DNA from: Bacteroidota bacterium
GTDB taxonomy: Bacteria; Bacteroidota; Bacteroidia; B-17B0; Aurantibacillaceae
Reading direction: 5' to 3'
Length of the DNA: 64,000 bases
NCBI GenBank assembly: GCA_020162035.1
Contig: JAIUNM010000005.1
Span: forward strand, 1 to 64,000
Made by a program: the position numbers and the translations under genes. The stretch's first letter is position 1. The number at the start of each line of letters is the position of its first letter. Positions 42,821-51,249 of the stretch are shown here, piece by piece. Under the pieces are notes generated by a model. It saw nothing but the letters and a program-made list of their open reading frames with translations. It ran no database searches and had not been told where the DNA came from.

Positions 42821-44218
42821 TTATTTTAAACTTCCAATCATGTCTTCGGGCTTAACCCAATCATTAAATTGTTCGTTTGTTAACAAACCTAATTCTATAG
42901 AAGCTTCGCGTAAAGTTTTATTTCCTTTATGTGCAGTTTTAGCTATTTTAGCGGCATTTTCATATCCTATATGAGTGTTTAATGCAGTAACTAACATTAA
43001 CGAGTTTTCTAAATGTTTTTTTATTTCAGGTAAATTAGCTTCAATTCCATCAGCGCATTTTTCTGTAAATGATACACATGCATCTCCTATTAATCTAGCT
43101 GATTGTAAAACATTAGCTGCAATTACAGGTTTAAATACATTTAGTTCAAAATGCCCCATTGTGCCACCAATAGTTGCTGCAACATCATTACCTATAACTT
43201 GAGCACAAACCATTGTTAAAGCTTCGGGTTGTGTTGGATTAACTTTACCTGGCATTATAGATGATCCTGGTTCATTATCAGGAATAACTATTTCACCAAT
43301 TCCACAACGCGGCCCCGAAGAAAGCATTCTTATATCATTTGCAATTTTAAATAATGCAACAGCACTTCTTTTTAAGGCACCACTTAATTCTATCATCGCA
43401 TCATGGGCTGCTAAAGCTTCAAATTTATTTGGTGCGGTTACAAATGGTAATCCTGTAAGTTCTGCAATTTTTTTAGCTACCAAAACATCATATCCTTTAG
43501 GTGTATTTAATCCTGTACCAACCGCTGTTCCTCCTAATGCTAATTCTTTAACTGCTTCAAGTGCATTTTTTAGCGCACGTACACTCATGTCAATTTGTTG
43601 AACGTAACCACTAAATTCTTGTCCTAAAGAAAGAGGTGTTGCATCCATAAAATGAGTACGACCCGTTTTAATTATAGATTCAAAAGCTTTTGCTTTTTTG
43701 TTTAAGCTTTCACGCAATTTCAACATTCCTGGAATTGTTATTTCAACAACTTGTTTGTAAGCTGCAATGTGCATTGCTGTTGGATATGTGTCGTTTGACG
43801 ATTGCGATTTATTTACATCATCGTTTGGATGTAAAACTTTTTTATCGTCATTTAAAGAACCTCCATTCATAACATGAGCTCTATAAGCAATTACTTCATT
43901 GGAATTCATATTACTTTGTGTGCCAGAGCCTGTTTGCCAAATAACTAAGGGAAATTGATCATCTAATTTTTTTGCTAATATCTCATCGCATGCTTTTGAA
44001 ATTAAGTCGCATTTTTCTTTTGATAAAACACCTAGCTCACAATTAGCAAGCGCAGCAGCTTTTTTTAAATATCCAAAAGCATAAATAATTTCTTTTGGCA
44101 TACTGCCCTCGTGTCCAATTTTAAAATTATTTCTACTACGCTCTGTTTGAGCACCCCAGTAAACATTTGCAGGTACTTGTACCTCGCCCATTGTGTCTTT
44201 TTCTATTCTGTATTGCAT
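42821..44218 (-). CDS. fumC: Class II fumarate hydratase
   Basis: A 465-residue citric acid cycle enzyme, fumarate to malate, iron-independent and tetrameric. The superfamily signature [15 protein letters not shown] lies near residue 318. [17 protein letters not shown] and the active-site region [16 protein letters not shown] are also present. Length and motifs fit FumC rather than aspartase (which has a different QTGAGVSTNMN-type stretch). It is the last gene of a three-gene same-strand run with the aminotransferase and a GyrI-like lipoprotein; the gap to the latter is four bases. Confidence 0.96.
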   Translation of the reverse strand: MQYRIEKDTMGEVQVPANVYWGAQTERSRNNFKIGHEGSMPKEIIYAFGYLKKAAALANCELGVLSKEKCDLISKACDEILAKKLDDQFPLVIWQTGSGTQSNMNSNEVIAYRAHVMNGGSLNDDKKVLHPNDDVNKSQSSNDTYPTAMHIAAYKQVVEITIPGMLKLRESLNKKAKAFESIIKTGRTHFMDATPLSLGQEFSGYVQQIDMSVRALKNALEAVKELALGGTAVGTGLNTPKGYDVLVAKKIAELTGLPFVTAPNKFEALAAHDAMIELSGALKRSAVALFKIANDIRMLSSGPRCGIGEIVIPDNEPGSSIMPGKVNPTQPEALTMVCAQVIGNDVAATIGGTMGHFELNVFKPVIAANVLQSARLIGDACVSFTEKCADGIEANLPEIKKHLENSLMLVTALNTHIGYENAAKIAKTAHKGNKTLREASIELGLLTNEQFNDWVKPEDMIGSLK

Positions 44219-44222
44219 AACC

Positions 44223-44870
44223 TTATATATTTGTTGGTTTATTAATTTTTGTAACAGGTATCATTATCCTTGTTAGCCATTTTTCTGGATTTTTTTCTTT
44301 CATAGCGTCGGTAATATAAAACTCACGCATAGGCCCTATAGCTTTGTAATTATTTTTTTTAATATAACTTCTAATATTTGCATAACCTCTATATAAGTAT
44401 TGGTACGAACCATAATAATTATAAATAGCCATATTTCCAGCAGTTAAAGCTACCATTTTTGATTTTTTTGGATTTTTTTTAGCGATTTGTTTAATTGGTA
44501 TTATACATTCAAAAACATAATTACTTGTATCATTATTATATGATATACATCCTGCTGCTCCCGCAATTTCTGCTCCACACTCTTTTATCTCTGATTGTAA
44601 AATTGAATAGGCTTTAGAAATCACAAAGGGGGCATCTTTAAAACTACATGAATCTAATAATGAAAACACCAACATTTCGGGAACTTCAAAAACACCAATG
44701 TTTCCGCTAGAATCGCTATAAGACTCGAAAGCTGTTGCTGGAATAATAGTGTCTGTTTTGTCCTTAGAAATTGTATCGTTATTTATTGCAATTTTATTTT
44801 CATTCGTATTTGTTTTTTCTGTGCAAGAAAAAAATAATCCAATTAAAATTATGAAAATAAATACGCGCAT
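44223..44870 (-). CDS. Lipoprotein with GyrI-like / AraC effector-binding domain
   Basis: A 215-residue protein from the ATG at 44870 ([19 protein letters not shown]), whose lipobox shows export and lipid attachment. The mature domain has the GyrI-like/SOUL-type alpha-beta sandwich: [50 protein letters not shown], and a second half [40 protein letters not shown], ending in [11 protein letters not shown]. This domain binds small hydrophobic molecules in transcription regulators and in some hydrolases; a membrane-anchored periplasmic form is less common. The ATG overlaps the aminotransferase stop (TAATG). Possible role: ligand sensing or hydrolysis. Confidence 0.7.
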   Translation of the reverse strand: MRVFIFIILIGLFFSCTEKTNTNENKIAINNDTISKDKTDTIIPATAFESYSDSSGNIGVFEVPEMLVFSLLDSCSFKDAPFVISKAYSILQSEIKECGAEIAGAAGCISYNNDTSNYVFECIIPIKQIAKKNPKKSKMVALTAGNMAIYNYYGSYQYLYRGYANIRSYIKKNNYKAIGPMREFYITDAMKEKNPEKWLTRIMIPVTKINKPTNI

Positions 44871-46069
44871 TAATTTGTTTTGCCTGGATATACTTTTAAT
44901 GCCTCTTGTAAACAAATAATAGCATTTTTTAAATCATTTAAATTTAAAATATAAGCTATTCTAACTTCGTTTTCTCCCGCATTTGGTGTTGAGTAAAAGC
45001 CTGTTGCTGGAGCTAACATAACAGTTTGCCCATTAAAATTAAATTCTTCTAAAAGCCATTGGCAAAATTTATCTGCATTATCAATTGGTAATTTTGCAAT
45101 ACAATAAAATGCGCCACTTGGTTTAGGGCAAAATACACCAGGTATTTTATTTATGTTTTCTATAACAAAATCTCTTCTTGCTAAATATTCTTTTTTTACT
45201 TCTTCAAAATAAGATTTAGGAGTATCTAAAGCTGCTTCAGCTCCAATTTGACCATAACTTGGGGGGCTTAACCTTGCTTGTGCAAATTTTAAAGCGGCTT
45301 GCATAACTTCTTTGTTTTTCGAAATTAATGCGCCAATTCTTGCTCCACAGGCACTATAACGTTTACTTATAGAATCTAACAAAACTACATTTTGCTCAAT
45401 TCCATCTAAATGCATTACACTTATGTATTCTTTACCATCATAACAAAATTCACGATAAACTTCATCACTTAATAAATACAAATCGTGTTTTTTTACTAAT
45501 TCTTTTAATGCTTGCAACTCATCTTTTGTGTAAAGATATCCAGTAGGATTGCCTGGGTTGCAAATCATTATCCCTTTTGTTTTAGGAGTAATTACTTTTT
45601 CAAAATCAGAAATTGGTGGTAAAGCAAATCCGCTATCAATATAACTTCTAATAGGAACAACTTTTACATCAGCCGCCATGCTAAATCCATTGTAATTAGC
45701 ATAAAATGGTTCGGGGATAATAATTTCGTCGCCAGGATTAAAACATGTCATCATTGCAATTTCAATAGCTTCGCTCCCACCGCATGTTATAATAATTTCA
45801 TTTGAATCAATATTTATATTATGTTCTTTATAATAGCCACATAGTTTTTTTCTGTAACTTTCGTTGCCTGCGCTGTGACTATAATCTAATACCTTTATGT
45901 TAGAATTTTTAACAGCATTAAGAAAAGAAGCTGGCGTTTCTATATCTGGCTGACCAATATTTAAATGGTAAATTTTTGTTCCGCGTTTTTTTGCAGCTTC
46001 AGCAAACGGCACCAATTTTCTAATTGGCGATGCTGGCATTTTAATAGCTTTAGTTGAAATTAATGGCAT
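44870..46069 (-). CDS. Pyridoxal phosphate-dependent aminotransferase (aspartate aminotransferase family)
   Basis: A 399-residue class I aminotransferase from the ATG at 46069. PLP-binding motifs are: GGSEAIEIAMMTCFNPGDEI, EPFYANYNGF, CNPGNPTGYLYTKDEL, DLYLLSDEVYREFCYDG, the lysine in LLDSISKRYSACGARIG and the substrate arginine in ENEVRIAYILN. It probably moves amino groups between aspartate and 2-oxoglutarate, though alanine or aromatic acceptors are possible in this subfamily. I reject the TTG at 46093 because a TATCTTTA box lies at 46083-46090 on the minus strand, downstream of it. It begins the run to fumC, which links malate/oxaloacetate and aspartate metabolism. Confidence 0.92.
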   Translation of the reverse strand: MPLISTKAIKMPASPIRKLVPFAEAAKKRGTKIYHLNIGQPDIETPASFLNAVKNSNIKVLDYSHSAGNESYRKKLCGYYKEHNINIDSNEIIITCGGSEAIEIAMMTCFNPGDEIIIPEPFYANYNGFSMAADVKVVPIRSYIDSGFALPPISDFEKVITPKTKGIMICNPGNPTGYLYTKDELQALKELVKKHDLYLLSDEVYREFCYDGKEYISVMHLDGIEQNVVLLDSISKRYSACGARIGALISKNKEVMQAALKFAQARLSPPSYGQIGAEAALDTPKSYFEEVKKEYLARRDFVIENINKIPGVFCPKPSGAFYCIAKLPIDNADKFCQWLLEEFNFNGQTVMLAPATGFYSTPNAGENEVRIAYILNLNDLKNAIICLQEALKVYPGKTN

Positions 46070-46082
46070 AATTTTGAGCCAA

Positions 46083-46090
46083 TAAAGATA
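46083..46090 (-). promoter_or_regulatory. Promoter -7 box of the aminotransferase-fumC operon
   Basis: TATCTTTA on the minus strand, with the expected start point about ten bases before the ATG at 46069. A clear TTTG partner is not visible. Confidence 0.5.
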
Positions 46091-46153
46091 CAATTTATAA
46101 TAAGTTGTAACAATTAAAAAAACAATAAAATTGGATTGTTTTAAAATTAAAAT

Positions 46154-46161
46154 TAACTTTA
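46154..46161 (+). promoter_or_regulatory. Promoter -7 box of the DUF4286 gene
   Basis: TAACTTTA, six bases before the ATG at 46167; the expected start point is within about two bases of the ATG. Confidence 0.4.
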
Positions 46162-46166
46162 CATAA

Positions 46167-46469
46167 ATGTTTATTTATAATGTAACAGTTAACCTTTCTG
46201 ATGATATTCATGCCGAATGGTTGAATTGGATGAGAAGTACCCATATTCCTGATGTAATGAAAACGGGTTGTTTTATTGATAATAAACTTGTAAAAGTATT
46301 GTATGTTCAAGATGAGGGGCACACCTATTCCATTCAATACACTTTTTTAGAAATGGAAGATATTGAAAATTACAACAAAAACTTTGCTCCAAAACTTCAA
46401 GCAGAACATAGTGCAAAATTTAAAGATAAATACGCAGCATTTAGAACTTTATTGCAAATAATAGACTAA
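46167..46469 (+). CDS. DUF4286 family protein
   Basis: A 100-residue cytoplasmic protein. IYNVTVNLSDDIHAEWLNWM, then HIPDVMKTGCFIDNKLVKVL and TYSIQYTFLEMEDIENYNK, ending FKDKYAAFRTLLQII, matches the DUF4286 family, a dimeric alpha-beta barrel-like fold related in shape to EthD/antibiotic monooxygenase domains. No role is established. It is divergent from the aminotransferase operon and convergent with the DivIC-like gene, four bases away. Confidence 0.88.
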   Translation: MFIYNVTVNLSDDIHAEWLNWMRSTHIPDVMKTGCFIDNKLVKVLYVQDEGHTYSIQYTFLEMEDIENYNKNFAPKLQAEHSAKFKDKYAAFRTLLQIID

Positions 46470-46473
46470 TTTT

Positions 46474-46758
46474 TTATTTTGCAACTACAACAAAAACGTC
46501 TTCGTTTTCGGATTTCATCAAATATTTTTCGCGCGCAAAAGTTTCTAAAGCTTCGGCATTAGTTTTTAATAAACTAATTTGAGCGCTATCGATTTTAATT
46601 TCGCTTATGTAATATTCTTTTTCCTTTTTAAGATCTTTGCATTTATTAATTAATTCCAATTGTGAAAAAAAATCATTTTTGTCAAAAAATAACACCCATA
46701 TAAAAACCCCTAGGATAGTTAAAAAATACTTATTCTTTAATATTTTTAAAATAATCAT
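46474..46758 (-). CDS. Septum formation initiator (FtsB/DivIC-like)
   Basis: A 94-residue bitopic protein. A short cytoplasmic N-terminus is followed by one membrane helix (YFLTILGVFIWVLFF), then a coiled coil (QLELINKCKDLKKEKEYY, KIDSAQISLLKTNAEALETF) and the conserved end AREKYLMKSENEDVFVV. The 'lE..AREkY.M.k..E.vfvi' ending is diagnostic for the FtsB/DivIC family, which links early and late cell division proteins. Length is normal. Confidence 0.9.
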   Translation of the reverse strand: MIILKILKNKYFLTILGVFIWVLFFDKNDFFSQLELINKCKDLKKEKEYYISEIKIDSAQISLLKTNAEALETFAREKYLMKSENEDVFVVVAK

Positions 46759-46835
46759 GTAACTTTATTTCAGTTTAAAGTTAATATTGTAAAACCAAAA
46801 ATATAGTTTAAATAAAAAAGTTTATTAAATATTTA

Positions 46836-47558
46836 GTGTTAGTTACTTCAATTAGTTTTTTAAGTTCGTTAATGCCTTTAAGCTTTAAACAAGAGCAATT
46901 AAAGCATTTAAGAGTAAAAACTGCTTATAAAAACCATTGGGTAACATTAAAAAAAGAAATTAATTTGTTAAAAATAGATACCTCAAACTTTAATGTGTAT
47001 TTAAGGGCATTTAAAAAAGAAGGGGCGTTAGAAGTTTGGATAAAAAACAAAGCTGAGAAAAAATTTAAACTTTTAAAAACTTTTAATATTTGTAGCAATA
47101 GTGGAACATTGGGGCCTAAAAAAAAGCAAGGAGATGGACAAGTGCCCGAAGGTTTTTATAAAATTACTGCGTTTAATCCAAACAGCAGTTATCATTTGTC
47201 GTTAAAAGTTGGTTATCCAAACAAAGCAGATGCAAAAAACAATAAAGAGCCATTAGGTGGCGATATTATGGTACATGGGAAGTGCGTTACAATTGGCTGC
47301 ATTCCCATTGAAGATATGCCTATTGAACAGCTTTATATTCTATGTGTTGAATCGCAAAATAATAAGCAAACTATTAATATTGATATTTTCCCTTTTAAAT
47401 TTACAGATAAAACTAAATTAGCCGAAACAATGAAGCAATACGAAGAGCCTTTAGTGTCTTTTTGGACAAACTTATTTGCTTGTGGAGAATATTTTGAGAA
47501 AGAAAAAGAATTAACATCAATAAAAATTAATGACAAAGGTAAGTACTATATTAATTAA
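46836..47558 (+). CDS. L,D-transpeptidase (YafK/YkuD family)
   Basis: A 240-residue exported protein with GTG as the only plausible start, directly before a hydrophobic signal (LVTSISFLSSLMPLSF). The YkuD catalytic region is DIMVHGKCVTIGCIPIEDM, with histidine and cysteine in place, and the upstream strands LKTFNICSNSGTLGPKKKQG and GQVPEGFYKITAFNPNS are typical of the YafK group. Such enzymes make or cut links at the third residue of peptidoglycan stems or attach proteins to them. It overlaps the next gene by 29 bases. Confidence 0.87.
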   Translation: MLVTSISFLSSLMPLSFKQEQLKHLRVKTAYKNHWVTLKKEINLLKIDTSNFNVYLRAFKKEGALEVWIKNKAEKKFKLLKTFNICSNSGTLGPKKKQGDGQVPEGFYKITAFNPNSSYHLSLKVGYPNKADAKNNKEPLGGDIMVHGKCVTIGCIPIEDMPIEQLYILCVESQNNKQTINIDIFPFKFTDKTKLAETMKQYEEPLVSFWTNLFACGEYFEKEKELTSIKINDKGKYYIN

Positions 47559-47886
47559 GCTTTTAGTTATACAATTTGTGTTATTTAATGTTTCTTGCAT
47601 GAACAATAACAATAATTTAAATGCAATAGCTGAAAATTACAAAATTAATGATGATACATTAGCAAAAATATTAAGTGAAATGGCATTAATGGAAAGTGCT
47701 ATGAATTTAAATGTGCAAAATCTTAGTTCAGCTAAATTTGACTCGGTTTACAATTTTTCTATTTTAAAAAATAATACCGTTAGTAAAGAAAGATACGATT
47801 CAACTTTATACTATTACAGTAAACATCCCGAAGAATATAAACTTATTTATGAGCAAGTTTTAGAAAAATTAAATCAGAAAAAGTAA
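47530..47886 (+). CDS. DUF4296 lipoprotein
   Basis: A 118-residue lipoprotein. The signal is STILIKLLVIQFVLFNVSC, with cysteine as acylation site. The mature part, INDDTLAKILSEMALMESAM, FDSVYNFSILKNNTVSKERY, DSTLYYYSKHPEEYKLIYEQ, is the DUF4296 pattern: two helices with '...i..d...aE......' and a final 'F..s..yY...p..l..iY..v...l'. The family is limited to Bacteroidota, function unknown. It overlaps the L,D-transpeptidase gene, so a joint envelope role is possible. Confidence 0.85.
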   Translation: MTKVSTILIKLLVIQFVLFNVSCMNNNNNLNAIAENYKINDDTLAKILSEMALMESAMNLNVQNLSSAKFDSVYNFSILKNNTVSKERYDSTLYYYSKHPEEYKLIYEQVLEKLNQKK

Positions 47887-47904
47887 ACATCAATGAACAT
47901 AAAA

Positions 47905-47925
47905 AAAACTAAAAACATTAGTTTT
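47905..47925 (+). terminator. Weak hairpin after the DUF4296 gene
   Basis: AAAACTAA and TTAGTTTT form an eight-base stem with a five-base loop between two convergent genes; it has no clear run of Ts beyond the stem. Confidence 0.35.
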
Positions 47926-47942
47926 AAATTAAAAGTATAAAA

Positions 47943-48527
47943 CTAAACATGTGGAATTCCTGTATATTTACTAAATAATTTTATTGATAAAGCAAGCAGC
48001 ACAATCCCAAATACTTTTTTAAGAATTGCGATTCCACCAGGTCCTAATAATTTTTCAATTTTGTATAAATATTTTAAAACAAAATAAACAATTAACACAT
48101 TAATTGATATGCCTATAACAATTGAAACTACATTGTATTCAGCCCTTATAGAAAGTATAGTAGTTAAAGTTCCTGTTCCGGCAATTAAAGGAAAAGCCAA
48201 AGGAACAACACTTGCGGTTGCTGGCAAAGTATCTTTACTTATCTGAATTCCTAAAACCATTTCCATGGCAACAATAAAAATTAAAATAGAACCCGCAATT
48301 GCAAAATGACCAATTCCAATTCCAATTATATCTAATATGGCTTGCCCCATAAATAAAAAAACAATCATAATTCCAAAAGAAACCCAACTTGCTTTTGCTA
48401 CGTTTAAATAACCAGCCTTTTGTTTTAAATTAATAATAACGGGTATTGACCCAATTATATCAATAACAGCAAACAAAACCATTGTAACTTTTAATATTTC
48501 AACTATGTCAAATTTTAAGTCATTCAT
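47943..48527 (-). CDS. MarC family integral membrane protein
   Basis: A 194-residue protein with six hydrophobic segments, among them VTMVLFAVIDIIGSIPVIIN, VSFGIMIVFLFMGQAILDII, AIAGSILIFIVAMEMVLGI, VVPLAFPLIAGTGTLTTILS and GGIAILKKVFGIVLLALSIK. The 'D..G..P..l' and 'P...PliaGPG..t' motifs define the MarC family (UPF0056), once linked to multiple antibiotic resistance but without proven transport substrate. Length is normal; the gene stands alone on its strand. Confidence 0.92.
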   Translation of the reverse strand: MNDLKFDIVEILKVTMVLFAVIDIIGSIPVIINLKQKAGYLNVAKASWVSFGIMIVFLFMGQAILDIIGIGIGHFAIAGSILIFIVAMEMVLGIQISKDTLPATASVVPLAFPLIAGTGTLTTILSIRAEYNVVSIVIGISINVLIVYFVLKYLYKIEKLLGPGGIAILKKVFGIVLLALSIKLFSKYTGIPHV

Positions 48528-48573
48528 TTTACAAAATTAAAATCTATTTTAATTTAAACGCAAAACTTTTCTT

Positions 48574-48604
48574 TTTGAAAATAAATATAATTTAGGTACT
48601 TTTA
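48574..48604 (+). promoter_or_regulatory. Promoter of the tandem AAA+ ATPase gene
   Basis: TTTG (48574-48577), a 19-base spacer and TACTTTTA (48597-48604) precede the ATG at 48628, with a leader of about 20 bases. Confidence 0.55.
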
Positions 48605-48627
48605 ATATAGGATATTTAAAAGAATTT

Positions 48628-51249
48628 ATGGAGAAAAGATTTAAATTTAAATCACTACTTACATTTTGTAATAATGAGTGGATGGCCAACAATGCCAAAC
48701 GATACAGAAACGCGTTTGATAAAACCGAAGTTGATTATATAAGAATAGAATTAGCCATTTATAATAAATTATTTGATGAAGAAGATTGGAAAGCAAAAGT
48801 AAACTTAAAGTGTTTTAATAAAACAGATAATAAATTAATTTGCGATAGAGAAATTAATATTGATGTAAAAAAAGAAGAAAATGTTTTTTTTTTAAGAGAT
48901 GGGTGGGGCGTTGAAAATAAAGGTGGGTTTTGGCAAAAAGGTAATTATTTTTGGGAAGCCCACATTGATGATGTTAAAATTGGAGAGGTAAACTTTTTTA
49001 TAAATGAGGTTGGCCTTGTAACAAATACCCATAACCCATATTTAGCAATAACAGGCATTAAACTTTATAATGGCGATTATGATGGTTGGAATCAAACAAA
49101 TAAAAAATACTTAAAAACATTTAATAAAAAAACCGCACAATATGTGTGGGCAGAAATTACATATAAAGTACTAACCAATTCCAATTTTAATTTTGATTTC
49201 TTTTTAAACTTTAACGATGATGCAGGACTTCAAAAAGCTTCAATACAAGAAAGCGGTTTTATTGAAGCAAACAATAAAGATAAATCGTTTGTGTTTAATA
49301 GGGCATGGGGAAGTAATACGCCAGGCATTTGGACAGATGATAAATATCTTTTAGAAATTGTATTTAATGATGTGTTAATAGGAGCAACTTCATTTACCTG
49401 CTCAAACGAAGAGGTTGAAGGCGAAACTACACTTATAACAAATTTTGAAGAAGCATTAACTGCTGGTATTAATTCAAATAATAATAATGTTAGCATAAAC
49501 GAAAGTGATGATTCAAAAACACTTGATGAGTTATTAGAAGAATTAGATGCATTAATTGGATTAGATGGCGTTAAAAAATCTATAAAAGAAAATATAACGT
49601 ATTTAAATTTTACTAAACTTCGTAACGAAAAAGGTTTTGAAGACAAAAATAAAATTTCATTACACAGTATTTTTACTGGTAATCCAGGTACAGGTAAAAC
49701 AACTGTTGTGAAAATGTTAGGGAAAATTTATCACAAAATGGGCTTACTAACTAAAGGGCATGTAGTTGAAGTTGATAGAGTTGCTTTAGTTGGCGAATAT
49801 ATTGGCCAAACTGCACCAAAAACTAAAAAAGCAATTGATAGTGCTAGAGGTGGGATTTTATTTATTGATGAAGCTTACTCTTTAGCCCGAGCAGATGATG
49901 ACAGTAAAGATTTTGGAAAAGAAGTTATTGAAATTTTATTAAAAGAAATGAGTGATGGGCCTGGAGATATCGCAATTATTGGGGCAGGATACCCAAAACA
50001 AATGACAAAATTTATTGAAAGTAACCCCGGACTAAAATCTCGTTTCTCGCAATATTTTAATTTTGAAGATTATTTACCAGAAGAACTTTATCAAATTGCA
50101 ATATTTGCAGCCAAAAACAAACAAATTATTTTTACTCCAGAGGCAGATTTTTATTTAAAAGAACAACTTACCGAAGCGTACCGTAAACGTGATGAAAATT
50201 TTGGCAATGCACGATTTGTACATGGTGTTGTTGAAGAAGCTAAACACGATATGGGATTAAGATTAATGAAATTACCAAACTTAAATGAACTAACTAACGA
50301 GCAGCTTTCTACAATTACGTTAGAAGATATTCAAAGTGTATTTTTAGCTGAGCAAAAGAAAAAATTAAAACTTACTATAAACGACAAACAACTAAATGAA
50401 GCTTTAGCAGAATTAAATGAATTAATTGGGATGGATAAAATAAAACAAGACATTAATGAGCTTGTTAAGTTAATTCGATTTTATAATGAGGTTGGTAAAG
50501 ATGTTGTACATAAATTTTCGTTACACTCGGTATTTACAGGAAATCCAGGCACAGGAAAAACTACACTTGCACGTATTATCGCTAAAATTTACAAGGCGCT
50601 TGGTTTATTAGAACGTGGTCATGTTATAGAGGTTGATCGAGAAGGATTAGTTGCAGGTTATGTTGGACAAACCGCAATAAAAACTGCAGATAAAATTGAA
50701 GACGCCATGGGAGGAATTTTATTTATTGACGAAGCCTATGCGCTTGCAAGTAAAAATGGGCATAATGAATTTGGGCAAGAAGCAATTCAAGTAATTTTAA
50801 AACGAATGGAAGATCAAAGGGGTAAATTCGGAATTATAGTTGCGGGATATCCACAAAATATGCACGAGTTTATTGAAAGCAATCCTGGTTTTAAATCAAG
50901 GTTTGATAAAACATTTTCGTTTGAAGATTATACGCCTGAGCAATTATGGGAAATAGCAAAATCGCTATTACAAAAAGAATCTATTGTTGCTAATACTGAA
51001 AGCGAAAATTATTTAAAAGAATATTTAAATAATATATACACAACACGCGATAAATTTTTTGGTAATGCTAGAACTGTAAGGCAAATTGTTGGCGATGTTA
51101 TTATGAAACAAAATTTAAGGTTAGCTTCTTTAAATTCTGATCAAAGAAAAGCATCTGATTTAAATACATTAACAATTGATGATGTTAAACATTTAGTGGC
51201 CCAAACAGGAGAAACAAAATCTAATTTAGGATTTAAATTTGGGAAGTAA
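48628..51249 (+). CDS. Tandem CbbX/SpoVK-type AAA+ ATPase with duplicated beta-rich N-terminal domain
   Basis: An 873-residue cytoplasmic protein in three parts. Residues 36-128 and 170-258 are two copies of a beta-sandwich-like unit; both have a 'GWG/AWG...G.W...Y..E...ddv.iG...F' pattern (DGWGVENKGGFWQKGNYFWE; RAWGSNTPGIWTDDKYLLE). Then two AAA+ modules of the CbbX type: Walker A NPGTGKTT near residues 352 and 638, pore-loop-like GEYIGQTAPKT and AGYVGQTAIKT, Walker B GGILFIDEAYSLA near 409 and GGILFIDEAYALA near 695, and sensor-2 regions with FGNAR. Both modules look intact. CbbX-like ATPases remodel other proteins (CbbX reactivates Rubisco); the target here is unknown. TAATG links its stop to the next start. 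Confidence 0.85.
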   Translation: MEKRFKFKSLLTFCNNEWMANNAKRYRNAFDKTEVDYIRIELAIYNKLFDEEDWKAKVNLKCFNKTDNKLICDREINIDVKKEENVFFLRDGWGVENKGGFWQKGNYFWEAHIDDVKIGEVNFFINEVGLVTNTHNPYLAITGIKLYNGDYDGWNQTNKKYLKTFNKKTAQYVWAEITYKVLTNSNFNFDFFLNFNDDAGLQKASIQESGFIEANNKDKSFVFNRAWGSNTPGIWTDDKYLLEIVFNDVLIGATSFTCSNEEVEGETTLITNFEEALTAGINSNNNNVSINESDDSKTLDELLEELDALIGLDGVKKSIKENITYLNFTKLRNEKGFEDKNKISLHSIFTGNPGTGKTTVVKMLGKIYHKMGLLTKGHVVEVDRVALVGEYIGQTAPKTKKAIDSARGGILFIDEAYSLARADDDSKDFGKEVIEILLKEMSDGPGDIAIIGAGYPKQMTKFIESNPGLKSRFSQYFNFEDYLPEELYQIAIFAAKNKQIIFTPEADFYLKEQLTEAYRKRDENFGNARFVHGVVEEAKHDMGLRLMKLPNLNELTNEQLSTITLEDIQSVFLAEQKKKLKLTINDKQLNEALAELNELIGMDKIKQDINELVKLIRFYNEVGKDVVHKFSLHSVFTGNPGTGKTTLARIIAKIYKALGLLERGHVIEVDREGLVAGYVGQTAIKTADKIEDAMGGILFIDEAYALASKNGHNEFGQEAIQVILKRMEDQRGKFGIIVAGYPQNMHEFIESNPGFKSRFDKTFSFEDYTPEQLWEIAKSLLQKESIVANTESENYLKEYLNNIYTTRDKFFGNARTVRQIVGDVIMKQNLRLASLNSDQRKASDLNTLTIDDVKHLVAQTGETKSNLGFKFGK

